This document shows, in pieces, positions 5,869 through 12,432 of a stretch of 15,054 nucleotides of DNA. This stretch comes from Opitutia bacterium UBA7397. GTDB taxonomy: Bacteria; Verrucomicrobiota; Verrucomicrobiia; Opitutales; UBA953. The number at the start of each line of letters is the position of its first letter. Positions within the stretch are counted from its first letter, which is position 1. The translations under genes were made by a program, and so were the position numbers. The notes beneath the pieces were generated by a model that did not search any database, was not told the origin of the DNA, and worked only from the letters and a program-made list of their open reading frames with translations. Location: positions 1 through 15,054 of the forward strand of contig DKND01000100.1 of the NCBI GenBank assembly GCA_002470605.1, given 5' to 3'.

Positions 5869-6726
5869 TTAGGGGATGAACTTCAATGCGCGCAGCCAGA
5901 TGAGGCTGTCGGTCTGCCATTGATCCCATGAGGGTCCTTTGTAACCGTTCAAGCCATGGCCGCCATTCGGTAACTCCAGGAGGCGAGTCGGCAGCTTATG
6001 CGCTTTTTGGGCCTGGTAGAACATCCGACTGTTTTCGATGGGTACGGCCTTGTCGTCGATCGCATGCGCGAGGAAGGCGGGAGGGGTGTCGTCTTTGACC
6101 TGTTTTTGGCTAGAGAAATAATCCGCCAGTCCAGGAGCGGGATTTTCACCCAGCAGGTTCTTTTTCGAGCCGACGTGCTGCACACCCTCCTCCATGGTGA
6201 TGACCGGGTAGATCAGGATTGCGAAATCCGGCCGGCTGCTTTGCCCGGTGACGGCGTTCGGGGCGCGGGTCTCAATGGTGTCGAAGTGGACCGTGGCGGT
6301 CGACGCGAGGTGGCCGCCGGCGGAAAAGCCGATGATACCGACCTTCTTCGAATCGATTTTCCAAGCTGCTGCGTTCGCGCGAGCCGTGTGGATGGCTTGT
6401 TGGGCGTCGAGGAGGGGGACGTAAGGGCGGCCTTTGGGCAGGCGGTATTCCAATACGATACCGGTGATGCCATGGCTGTTGAGCCACTTGGCGATACCAT
6501 GGCCTTCGCCGCCGACGACCAAGCCGGCATAACCGCCGCCGGGGCAGATGATGATCGCAGCCCCGTTAGGTTTTTCCGCCAGATGCACGGTGAGCTTTGC
6601 TTTGCTTGAGTCAGAAAACTTTCCGTCACCCTCGGGCGCATCTCCCTGCCAAAGCGGTTGCGAGGGTGGTAAGATTTCCGCGGCGAAAGTTGAGAAGGTT
6701 AGGGCGAAGAGAGCGAGTAGGCGCAT
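5869..6726 (-). CDS. Secreted alpha/beta hydrolase, acetyl-xylan-esterase / BD-FAE-like
   Basis: A 285-residue protein with a signal peptide (residues 1-16, cleavage probably at TFA/AE), so it acts in the periplasm or outside. The fold is that of small carbohydrate esterases: an oxyanion loop CPGGGY (61-66), the nucleophile S135 in GFSAGGH, the probable acid D225 in HAIDDKAVP, and the catalytic H257 in NGGHGLNG. Relatives remove acetyl or feruloyl groups from plant or algal polysaccharides; the exact ester is not predictable. It converges tail-to-tail with the MBL gene, nine bases apart, and is separated from the ThuA gene upstream by a strong terminator, so it should have its own promoter. 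The leader directly before the ATG is C-rich with no Shine-Dalgarno motif. Confidence 0.87.
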   Translation of the reverse strand: MRLLALFALTFSTFAAEILPPSQPLWQGDAPEGDGKFSDSSKAKLTVHLAEKPNGAAIIICPGGGYAGLVVGGEGHGIAKWLNSHGITGIVLEYRLPKGRPYVPLLDAQQAIHTARANAAAWKIDSKKVGIIGFSAGGHLASTATVHFDTIETRAPNAVTGQSSRPDFAILIYPVITMEEGVQHVGSKKNLLGENPAPGLADYFSSQKQVKDDTPPAFLAHAIDDKAVPIENSRMFYQAQKAHKLPTRLLELPNGGHGLNGYKGPSWDQWQTDSLIWLRALKFIP

Positions 6727-6892
6727 GGGATTAAAGGGGTAGGGGCAGCGTTAGGGGTAGTGTGAATACGAAGGTCGCGGGAGGGAAGGCTCGAGGTGGG
6801 GGATGGACAGGCCCACGTGCTGTCCTTGCTCGCCGCAGGACGAACTTATGCAGGGGTACGATACATCGTGCACTCCGGCGGTCGGGCGGGCA
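6727..6892 (-). other. Intergenic leader of the hydrolase gene; small hairpin, no gene seen
   Basis: No credible coding frame is present. GGACAG (6805-6810) pairs with CTGTCC (6820-6825) across a loop that contains CACGTG. The part next to the start (6736-6760) repeats the word TAGGGG. I could not identify a convincing -10/-35 pair. Confidence 0.4.
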
Positions 6893-6893
6893 C

Positions 6894-6919
6894 AAAAAAG
6901 CCCCGCGAACGGGGCTTTT
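6894..6919 (-). terminator. Rho-independent terminator of the cytochrome-ThuA operon
   Basis: Bases 6896-6905 pair with 6910-6919 around the loop CGAA, a GC-rich stem (GCCCCG/CGGGGC). On the minus strand the stem is followed by a run of six T (complement of 6894-6899). It lies 17 bases after the ThuA stop codon. The flanking A/T runs could let it work in both directions. Confidence 0.92.
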
Positions 6920-6936
6920 GAGGTATAGCTGGCCAA

Positions 6937-7803
6937 TTACTTCTTGCCGTAACCAGCCACTGGCTTGCCGTCGGCGCCGAGTTTGTCGACGGACCAGAGC
7001 AAGCCGCGGGTGACCAAGTCAAGGTAGCGGGGGTCTTCTACGGTGCTGTTGTTGTGGCCGATGGTGGTGCTGAAGATGCGGGTCTTTTTAGGGCCGAATT
7101 CATTGGTCCAAACCACGATGCTGCTGGCTTCCTTGGCCGGCGTCACTTTGCCTTTCTTGTCCTTCATTTCCGGGATTTTTTGGGTGCCATTGGCGAGGCC
7201 CTTGGCGGTCAAGATTTGGACGTTATTATAGAGCTCTTCGTTGACGGTAGTCCAATCGGTCATGCCGCTGACGATAGGGTTGGTCTTGTCGCTGAAGGCA
7301 ATCGAGATGGGCTGTTGGGGGCCGTGCGCGGTGGACTGGATGCCGATCATTTCATACCAGTGAGAGTTGTCATCGCCGGCTTTGACGGGCTCTTTGTAAT
7401 TACCCCAGCGGAAGCTATGCATGGCGCAATGGAGGTTGACGCCAGGCAGGCCTTGGCGGTGGGCGTTTAGGATATTTTCGACGTAAGCGGCGTCGGTGAT
7501 ATCGGCGGCGCACTCGTCGTGTACGACGACGTCAAAGTTTTTATACCAATCCGCATTTTTGTAGGTAGCGAAGACCGGCTTGGTCTTTTTGTCGGTGAAA
7601 GCCTTGTCGTTGATATCGACGAAATCGACGGTCACGACGGCGTTAAGACGCGACTCAATGCCGTTCTTAAGAATGTCTTTTTGCGCGAGGTAATCGTGGC
7701 AGCAACCGCCGGCGACAACTAGGACGCGGAGGGGTGCTTGCTCGGCGAAGAGAGCGGTGAGGCTGGCCAGGAATGCCAAGGCGAGGGTGGAGCGGAGTTT
7801 CAT
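6937..7803 (-). CDS. Secreted ThuA-domain protein
   Basis: A 288-residue protein with a signal peptide (about residues 1-20, LALAFLASLTALFA). The rest is a ThuA/trehalose-utilisation domain of the class I glutamine amidotransferase-like fold: strand RVLVVAGGCCHDY (26-38), DVVVHDEC (91-98), LPGVNLHCAMHSFR (119-132) and the terminal TTIGHNNSTVEDPRYLDLVTRGLLW (247-270). ThuA is linked to disaccharide oxidation in rhizobia, and such proteins often accompany periplasmic sugar dehydrogenases in Verrucomicrobiota and Planctomycetota; the biochemical activity of the secreted form is not established. The ATG at 7803 is chosen because it starts a proper signal peptide; the frame is open for 25 more codons upstream without one. 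It is the last gene of a three-gene operon with two cytochromes, 49 bases after the previous stop, and is followed by a strong terminator. Confidence 0.87.
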   Translation of the reverse strand: MKLRSTLALAFLASLTALFAEQAPLRVLVVAGGCCHDYLAQKDILKNGIESRLNAVVTVDFVDINDKAFTDKKTKPVFATYKNADWYKNFDVVVHDECAADITDAAYVENILNAHRQGLPGVNLHCAMHSFRWGNYKEPVKAGDDNSHWYEMIGIQSTAHGPQQPISIAFSDKTNPIVSGMTDWTTVNEELYNNVQILTAKGLANGTQKIPEMKDKKGKVTPAKEASSIVVWTNEFGPKKTRIFSTTIGHNNSTVEDPRYLDLVTRGLLWSVDKLGADGKPVAGYGKK

Positions 7804-7852
7804 GGGGTAGTGATGGAGTGAGAGGGGGTGTCGGGTGCGGGGCAAATAAAAC

Positions 7853-8296
7853 TTACTTTTTGGTTTTAGTGGCGGCAAGGGCGGCCTTGGCGAGCTCCGC
7901 GGGTATGGGTTGGCCCTCGATGAAGGCGTAAATGGCCTCTTTCTGTTCCTTGGTCAGGGGTCTCTCAGCCTTAGGCGGCATGACGTCGCCGGCGGTGCGC
8001 TCTAGGAAAACGCGGGCCAAGAGCATGCTGTCGTCCGGCTTGCCGATGGTGAAGGTCGGGTTCTTGCCGCCCTTGAGCGTGGCTTCGAGGGTGTCCAGGC
8101 GCAGCTTACCTTTTACTTTCTTGGCACCGTGACAGGAAATGCAGTTCGCGTCGAAGATCGGCTGAATGACTTTGGTGTAATCTTGTTTCTGCGCTGCAGT
8201 TAGGGCGACTTTAGGTTCTTCCTTTTTGGGCGTGGCAGATGATGCCGCGATCGGTCCTGCCAGTAGGGTAATGGCTACGGCGATACGGATGCTCAT
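7853..8296 (-). CDS. Small periplasmic c-type cytochrome (PSCyt1-like)
   Basis: A 147-residue protein with a signal peptide (about 1-21, cleavage near ASSA). One haem c site is seen: C52, C55 and H56 in ANCISCHGAKKVKG, with M106 in GDVMPPK as likely sixth ligand. The pattern 'CxxCHG..KxKGxLRLDTLE...KGG...MPP' is that of planctomycete-type cytochrome domains. It should carry electrons in the periplasm. The part after the haem is strikingly like the C-terminal domain of the upstream protein (shared GAKKVKGKLR; QPIPAELAKAAL versus KPIPDDIAKAAL), which points to a local duplication. It lies 38 bases after that gene and 49 bases before the ThuA gene, so the three probably form one transcript. The ATG at 8296 is chosen because it begins the signal peptide; an upstream in-frame start would spoil it. 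Confidence 0.9.
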   Translation of the reverse strand: MSIRIAVAITLLAGPIAASSATPKKEEPKVALTAAQKQDYTKVIQPIFDANCISCHGAKKVKGKLRLDTLEATLKGGKNPTFTIGKPDDSMLLARVFLERTAGDVMPPKAERPLTKEQKEAIYAFIEGQPIPAELAKAALAATKTKK

Positions 8297-8334
8297 GGGG
8301 TCGAAAAATGAGAATTGAGTTCGAACGACCCGAA

Positions 8335-9264
8335 TCACTTCTTGCCTTTAGCCTCTTCGAGGGCGGCCTTGGCGATGTCGTCAGGGATGGGCTTGCCTTC
8401 AATCCAAAGACCGATGGCCAGAACCTGGGCAGGGGTCAGGGGCTTTTCTTCTTCGGGCGGCATGAAGTCTTCGTGCTTCGGATCGAGATTTATGCGCACA
8501 AACATGAGGCTTTTCTTTAGGTCGCCCGGGAGAAAAGCTACGCCGTCAGCTCCGCCTTTTTTCAAGCCTTCTAGGGAGTCCATGCGCAATTTACCTTTAA
8601 CCTTTTTAGCCCCGTGGCAGGCGATGCAGTGGGAGTCAAGGATGGGGCGTATCACGCTGGCGTAGTCGTCGCGTTTTTGGCTGGTCGTCGCCACGCGTGG
8701 CGGCGGATTAACCTTTGGGGCGGCGGTTTTGTTAGGCTTAAAAGGGAAGCCGTCTTCGTGGACGAGTTCGCCGCCGATGTGGGCAGCGAAGCTCATGGTC
8801 GCAACGGCCAGGACCTGAGAGCCGAGTCGAACCTTGAATGACTTCCCAAGCAGTACGCTTGCGGTGCAGGCAAACCCTGAAGCGACGATGCCGCCCCAGA
8901 GGTGGAGTTGGACGGCCTCTCCGGCGAATCCGTTAAAGTGGGCATGAATAATGCCGAGAAGGACGGCGACCCATGTGCCTGCGGCGGAAATGACAGAGAG
9001 ACGCCTGACAGTGGTCGTGGCACTTTCTTGACGATCAAGGAATTCGAACAGTGGGACGATTAGCAACAGAGCGGCAGGTAGGTGGAGGGCTAAAATGTGG
9101 AAATTGCCGAGAATCGAGAGGGTGGCCGGCCCGCGAGCTTCGCCGTCGGCCGGGAGCGCAAGGGCCGCGAGTATGAGGACGAAATTAGCCGATACCGCTA
9201 ACGTGATAGCACGCCTAGGGGTGAGGGCTTTGATGCGGTCTTCGATTTTGGAAAGGAGTAGCAT
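8335..9264 (-). CDS. DUF2231-type membrane protein fused to a PSCyt1-like cytochrome c domain
   Basis: A 309-residue membrane protein. Residues 18-165 hold four to five hydrophobic helices (about 20-38, 55-74, 91-106, 119-140 and 149-165) with histidines near membrane edges (H56, H61, H107, H109, H121, H162); the HLPAALLLIVPLFEFL stretch fits the DUF2231 family. A proline- and lysine-rich linker (175-195) leads to a periplasmic cytochrome domain with C213, C216 and H217 in SHCIACHGAKK and M268 in DFMPPEE. It may tie periplasmic cytochromes to the membrane electron chain; whether the histidines bind haem b is unknown. The ATG at 9264 is preferred to an in-frame TTG at 9312. It is the first gene of the operon with the small cytochrome and ThuA gene. 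Confidence 0.85.
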   Translation of the reverse strand: MLLLSKIEDRIKALTPRRAITLAVSANFVLILAALALPADGEARGPATLSILGNFHILALHLPAALLLIVPLFEFLDRQESATTTVRRLSVISAAGTWVAVLLGIIHAHFNGFAGEAVQLHLWGGIVASGFACTASVLLGKSFKVRLGSQVLAVATMSFAAHIGGELVHEDGFPFKPNKTAAPKVNPPPRVATTSQKRDDYASVIRPILDSHCIACHGAKKVKGKLRMDSLEGLKKGGADGVAFLPGDLKKSLMFVRINLDPKHEDFMPPEEEKPLTPAQVLAIGLWIEGKPIPDDIAKAALEEAKGKK

Positions 9265-9284
9265 GATTAAAAAGGGTTTAACTT

Positions 9285-9312
9285 TTACTAACAGCCGAAG
9301 ATAGACGGTCAA
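9285..9312 (-). promoter_or_regulatory. Possible promoter of the DUF2231-cytochrome operon
   Basis: On the minus strand TTGACC (9307-9312) is followed after 16 bases by TAGTAA (9285-9290), which has TGT before it (extended -10). The spacing is acceptable but the -10 is weak. It lies 20 bases upstream of the ATG at 9264 and downstream of a strong terminator, where a promoter would be expected. Confidence 0.35.
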
Positions 9313-9356
9313 ACGGAAGTGAAGGAAATAGAGTTTATCTCCTTAGGGTTAGACCC

Positions 9357-9390
9357 AAAAAAGCCCGCAGGTTGCACTGCGGGCTTTTTT
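9357..9390 (-). terminator. Rho-independent terminator after the small cytochrome gene
   Basis: Bases 9357-9370 pair perfectly with 9377-9390 around the loop GTTGCA. The GC-rich core GCCCGCAG/CTGCGGGC is flanked by six A and six T, so it can end transcription in either direction. On the minus strand it lies 21 bases after the stop of the cytochrome gene at 9412, separating it from the DUF2231 operon. Confidence 0.95.
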
Positions 9391-9411
9391 ATAATGAGGA
9401 CTTTATCGGTC

Positions 9412-9789
9412 TTACTTGGCTTCGATGAAGGCCTTGAGCTTGGCGAGCTGGTCCTTGGTCAAGGGCGTACGGCTTTTGGCTTTTTCAGGAGGCATGGCCA
9501 AGTCGTCGGAAGGATTGGAGATACCGAGTTCGCAGGACTTAAAGATCGAGCTCTTGGCGACATTACCCCAGGTGATGCCAGGTCCGTTTTCTTTGCCGCC
9601 TTTGACGATGGTTGCGAGGGAAGTGGCATCAAATCCGCCCTTTGGCTTCTTGGCCTTGTCTTTGCCGTGGCAACCGACGCAGCTCTTTTCGAGAATCGGT
9701 GCGATGTCGGCCTTAAAGGCGGCGTCGTGGTCTGCTGCGGCGAAAGCCGAGGAGGCGGTGAGGAGGGATAGGAGGGCGAGGGTGCGCAT
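9412..9789 (-). CDS. Small periplasmic c-type cytochrome
   Basis: A 125-residue protein with a signal peptide (about 1-18, SSAFAA). One haem site is seen: C37, C40 and H41 in KSCVGCHGKDK, with M99 in LAMPPEK as probable axial ligand. The second pair of landmarks, FDATSLATIVKGG and a C-terminal LTKDQLAKLKAFIEA helix, places it in the planctomycete-type cytochrome group, but it is more distant from the two cytochrome domains encoded at 7853-9264 than these are from each other. An extra cysteine, C86, is present. It is a single-gene unit: a strong terminator follows it, and 70 bases separate it from hflX upstream. Its redox partner is not evident; the nearby dehydrogenase is a candidate only by location. 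Confidence 0.9.
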   Translation of the reverse strand: MRTLALLSLLTASSAFAAADHDAAFKADIAPILEKSCVGCHGKDKAKKPKGGFDATSLATIVKGGKENGPGITWGNVAKSSIFKSCELGISNPSDDLAMPPEKAKSRTPLTKDQLAKLKAFIEAK

Positions 9790-9859
9790 GTGGGTAGGTT
9801 GCTATTAGAGAACCCCATTCAAAGCCGAAAGTTCCACCTTTGGGGAGTAAAAAATGAGG

Positions 9860-11167
9860 CTAACCGGGGATAATCCAAGCTTTACAGGGTTCCTGTAGTC
9901 GAGACGGAAGGATGACTTCGATGCGAGTTCCTTCATCTTCGGATGCGGATGACAGGATAGTCGCATTGGCGTGGAGCTTTGCCAGAAGGGCATACTGGTC
10001 GTGGGGAATCAGGAGTGTGACTTTCTTATCTTTTGCGGCGGCACACTGTTCCAGACGCTCGATGAGGGTCGGGAGACCTTCTCCCGTCTGGGTGCTGATC
10101 AAGATGGCTCCAGGGTGGGCAGCCAGGGCTTCGGCCCGGTCCATGGGGTCGTTGATGAGGTCTGCTTTGTTGAGGATGGTAATCACCGGACGATCGCCAG
10201 CACCGATTTCCTTTAAGACGGCCAAAGTCGTCTCGGCGTGTTTGATTCTCTCGGGCGAAGAGAGGTCGACGACATGGATAAGGAAGTCGGCTTGGACGGC
10301 TTCCTCCAAGGTTGCTTTAAAGGCTTCGACCAGTCGGTGGGGCAGGCGGCGAATGAAGCCCACGGTGTCGGTGAGCAACATCGCGCGGCCCGACGGAAGT
10401 TCTAACCGTCGCGTCGTGGGGTCCAAGGTCGCAAAAAGTTTATTGGCCGCCAGTACTTCGGAGCCGGTCAACTTATTGAGTAAGGACGATTTGCCCGCAT
10501 TCGTATAACCGACGATCGAGAGGGTCGGGAGCGGTACGCGTTGGCGTTGTTTCCGTTGGGTGGCCCGTTGACCGACGACGACCGCAAGGTCGCGACGAAC
10601 TTTTGCGATTTTGTCCCGGATTTTCCGTTGGTCCATTTCCAGCTGGGTTTCACCGGCGTCACGCTGCATGGCGCCGCCACCGCGCTGGCGGTCGAGGTGG
10701 GACCAGAGTCGCTTGAGGCGCGGCAACATCTGTTGCAGTTGCGCGAGCTCGACCTGGAGCACGGCTTCGCGGGTCTTCGCGCGGGTGATGAAGATATCGA
10801 GGATGATCTCCTGGCGGTCGATGGCGCGGAGCTTGGCATCTTTCTCCCAGTTGCGCTGCTGTGCCGGCGTAAGTTCGTCGTCGAAGATGATTAGGCCGCA
10901 TTCTTTGGCACGTGCCAAAGCGGCGATTTCTTCCAGTTTACCTGAGCCGACCAGCGTACGCGGGTTCTCTTCGCGAATCTTGGCGATAAGCGAGCCGCGG
11001 ATTTCCACGCCGACGTTGCCGACGAGCTCGTGCAGTTCGTCTAAAAGGCACAGGGCCTCGGTGGCCGTCTCGCCGGGTCTTTGTAGTCCGACCAAGATGG
11101 CGCGATTAGAACGAGCGATGACTTCAGGATCGTAAGGGTCGAGGGGCTTCTGTTCTGGATCAGACAC
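9860..11167 (-). CDS. hflX: Ribosome-associated GTPase HflX
   Basis: A 435-residue cytosolic GTPase that binds the 50S ribosomal subunit and can split stalled or heat-damaged ribosomes. The N-terminal HflX domain includes NPRTLVGSGKLEEI (68-81), FDDELTPAQQRNWE (95-108) and DRQEIILDIFITRAKTREA (117-135). A glycine-rich link with AGETQLEMDQRKIRDKI (171-187) leads into the G domain: GYTNAGKS (220-227), DTVGF (267-271) and NKAD (333-336). The usual GPGETQLE reads DAGETQLE here, a minor change. Translation begins at a GTG (11167); there is no nearby alternative that keeps the opening part. No hfq or hflKC gene is nearby. It lies between the cytochrome gene and the lyase operon with gaps of 70 and 77 bases, and may be transcribed on its own. 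Confidence 0.96.
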   Translation of the reverse strand: MSDPEQKPLDPYDPEVIARSNRAILVGLQRPGETATEALCLLDELHELVGNVGVEIRGSLIAKIREENPRTLVGSGKLEEIAALARAKECGLIIFDDELTPAQQRNWEKDAKLRAIDRQEIILDIFITRAKTREAVLQVELAQLQQMLPRLKRLWSHLDRQRGGGAMQRDAGETQLEMDQRKIRDKIAKVRRDLAVVVGQRATQRKQRQRVPLPTLSIVGYTNAGKSSLLNKLTGSEVLAANKLFATLDPTTRRLELPSGRAMLLTDTVGFIRRLPHRLVEAFKATLEEAVQADFLIHVVDLSSPERIKHAETTLAVLKEIGAGDRPVITILNKADLINDPMDRAEALAAHPGAILISTQTGEGLPTLIERLEQCAAAKDKKVTLLIPHDQYALLAKLHANATILSSASEDEGTRIEVILPSRLQEPCKAWIIPG

Positions 11168-11189
11168 GTGGCAAAAGGCGTAAGAGAAT

Positions 11190-11215
11190 CAGACTGACGT
11201 CCTCGACCCAGTCTG
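11190..11215 (-). terminator. Possible weak terminator or palindrome after the lyase gene
   Basis: CAGACTG (11190-11196) and CAGTCTG (11209-11215) form a 7-bp inverted repeat with a 12-base loop, 29 bases after the lyase stop codon and 22 bases before the hflX start. Only a T-rich, interrupted tail follows on the minus strand, so termination is uncertain. Confidence 0.35.
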
Positions 11216-11244
11216 CAAAGCCAAACTCGGATGTTCGTCCCAGC

Positions 11245-12405
11245 CTACTTGCACCAAAGCAGCGGCTGCGTGATCGCCCGATTGCGTTGGACTTCAGGAT
11301 CCGTGGGCTCTTCGTCCAGGGTCTTCCATAGCTCAAGGTATTCGGGTTTATTTAAAGCCAGCCCATTGAAGAGGAGGTAGATAGGTCGCGCGGGCCAGCC
11401 ATCCCAAGCTTGGATGTCCGGCTTGAGTGGCCACTTGGACTTATCGCGGATATAAGGTGTGAGGTATTCAGCGCCACGTCCGATGGTGCGTCCGTCGGCT
11501 AACTTGAAATCCCAGAGGCTTTCTCCGGAGTTCGAAAGCACGAGGCAAAGTGTCGTGATATTATCAAGCTGGAAGATGGAATAGCCGTAGGGTTTGGTGC
11601 GGCCGAGTTCAAGCGGGAAGCTGCCGTCAGCCGCCATCTGCTTGGGCAGGAATACTTCCTTAAATTGACGACGGCATTCCGTCAGGGCCGTTTGGTCGTG
11701 TGTGAAATCCGCATAGACGGCCAACTGTAGGAAGAAGGCCACGGCATGGTTATTCTTGGCGGCGGCTTCTTCTTTGCCGTTCTTGCTGGATTGCATCCAA
11801 GTCCCGAGCTCCTGAAACCAAGCCACGAGTGCCGTTTGTTTTGCTGCCGTGAGCGCTTGCGAGCCGTTGAGGGCCCGGATGGCCGGGGGGATTTCAATCA
11901 GGTGCAGGGTGTCAATCACTCCGATGCCGCGGCCCGGACTGACGCCTGGGATAGCTTGCGCGAAATTAAGATTGGGGTTCATGCGCGTTTTCGGATCGAG
12001 CAAGAAGACGTCCAGGAACTCCATCGCCTTAGCTGCATACTTTTCTTCTTTCGTTAATTTGTACGCAGCGGCCAGGGCGGCTACGTTATCACGGAGTACT
12101 TTCATGGCCAAGCGATGTTGGGAGAAGTTTTCCGGATTAGTCGCTCCGTCGCGGCGGATATAGGGTAGGCCGTTTGGCTTGGAAGGATCCGGCCACCAGT
12201 AGTCGCCGTTCGAATAGAAGTCGTTAGGGCCGCCTTCGCTGAGCTTGGCTGGCGACGATGTGATGCTCACAGGCTTGGTTTCCAGAGCAACTGCCGCGGC
12301 CTTCATGACGCGTGCCTGTTGTAGGGATGGAAGGTCGAAAGCGGCGGCAATGGCTTGTCCGGCTAAGAGAAGCGCGGAGAGAATGATGGAGAGGCGAGGA
12401 CGCAT
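11245..12405 (-). CDS. Secreted alginate-lyase-family protein (PF05426-like)
   Basis: A 386-residue protein with a signal peptide (1-20, cleavage near AIA/AA), so periplasmic or secreted. It is mostly helical, as expected for an (alpha/alpha) toroid. The family landmarks are FYSNGDYWWPDPSKP (63-77), GLPYIRRDG, PGRGIGVIDT (157-166), KNNHAVAF with N219 and H220, and LELGRTKPYGYSIFQLDN (265-282). By analogy with PL5 alginate lyases, N219/H220, R269 and Y273 or Y275 would form the active site that cleaves uronate glycosidic bonds by beta-elimination. Many family members act on other polysaccharides or are unproven, so alginate is only one option. The start is 27 bases after the stop of the large dehydrogenase gene, so the two share a transcript. 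Confidence 0.85.
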   Translation of the reverse strand: MRPRLSIILSALLLAGQAIAAAFDLPSLQQARVMKAAAVALETKPVSITSSPAKLSEGGPNDFYSNGDYWWPDPSKPNGLPYIRRDGATNPENFSQHRLAMKVLRDNVAALAAAYKLTKEEKYAAKAMEFLDVFLLDPKTRMNPNLNFAQAIPGVSPGRGIGVIDTLHLIEIPPAIRALNGSQALTAAKQTALVAWFQELGTWMQSSKNGKEEAAAKNNHAVAFFLQLAVYADFTHDQTALTECRRQFKEVFLPKQMAADGSFPLELGRTKPYGYSIFQLDNITTLCLVLSNSGESLWDFKLADGRTIGRGAEYLTPYIRDKSKWPLKPDIQAWDGWPARPIYLLFNGLALNKPEYLELWKTLDEEPTDPEVQRNRAITQPLLWCK

Positions 12406-12432
12406 GGCTGGGTGATAATACTTCCAGTATTT

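Noticed and set aside
6751..6936. Short minus-strand open frame upstream of the esterase
   Set aside because: It runs through the terminator stem and has no family-like features; chance frame in an intergenic region.
9860..11135. Several long plus-strand open frames opposite hflX
   Set aside because: High GC content makes the antisense frames open; their proteins are arginine/serine-rich and hflX is a clear full-length gene.
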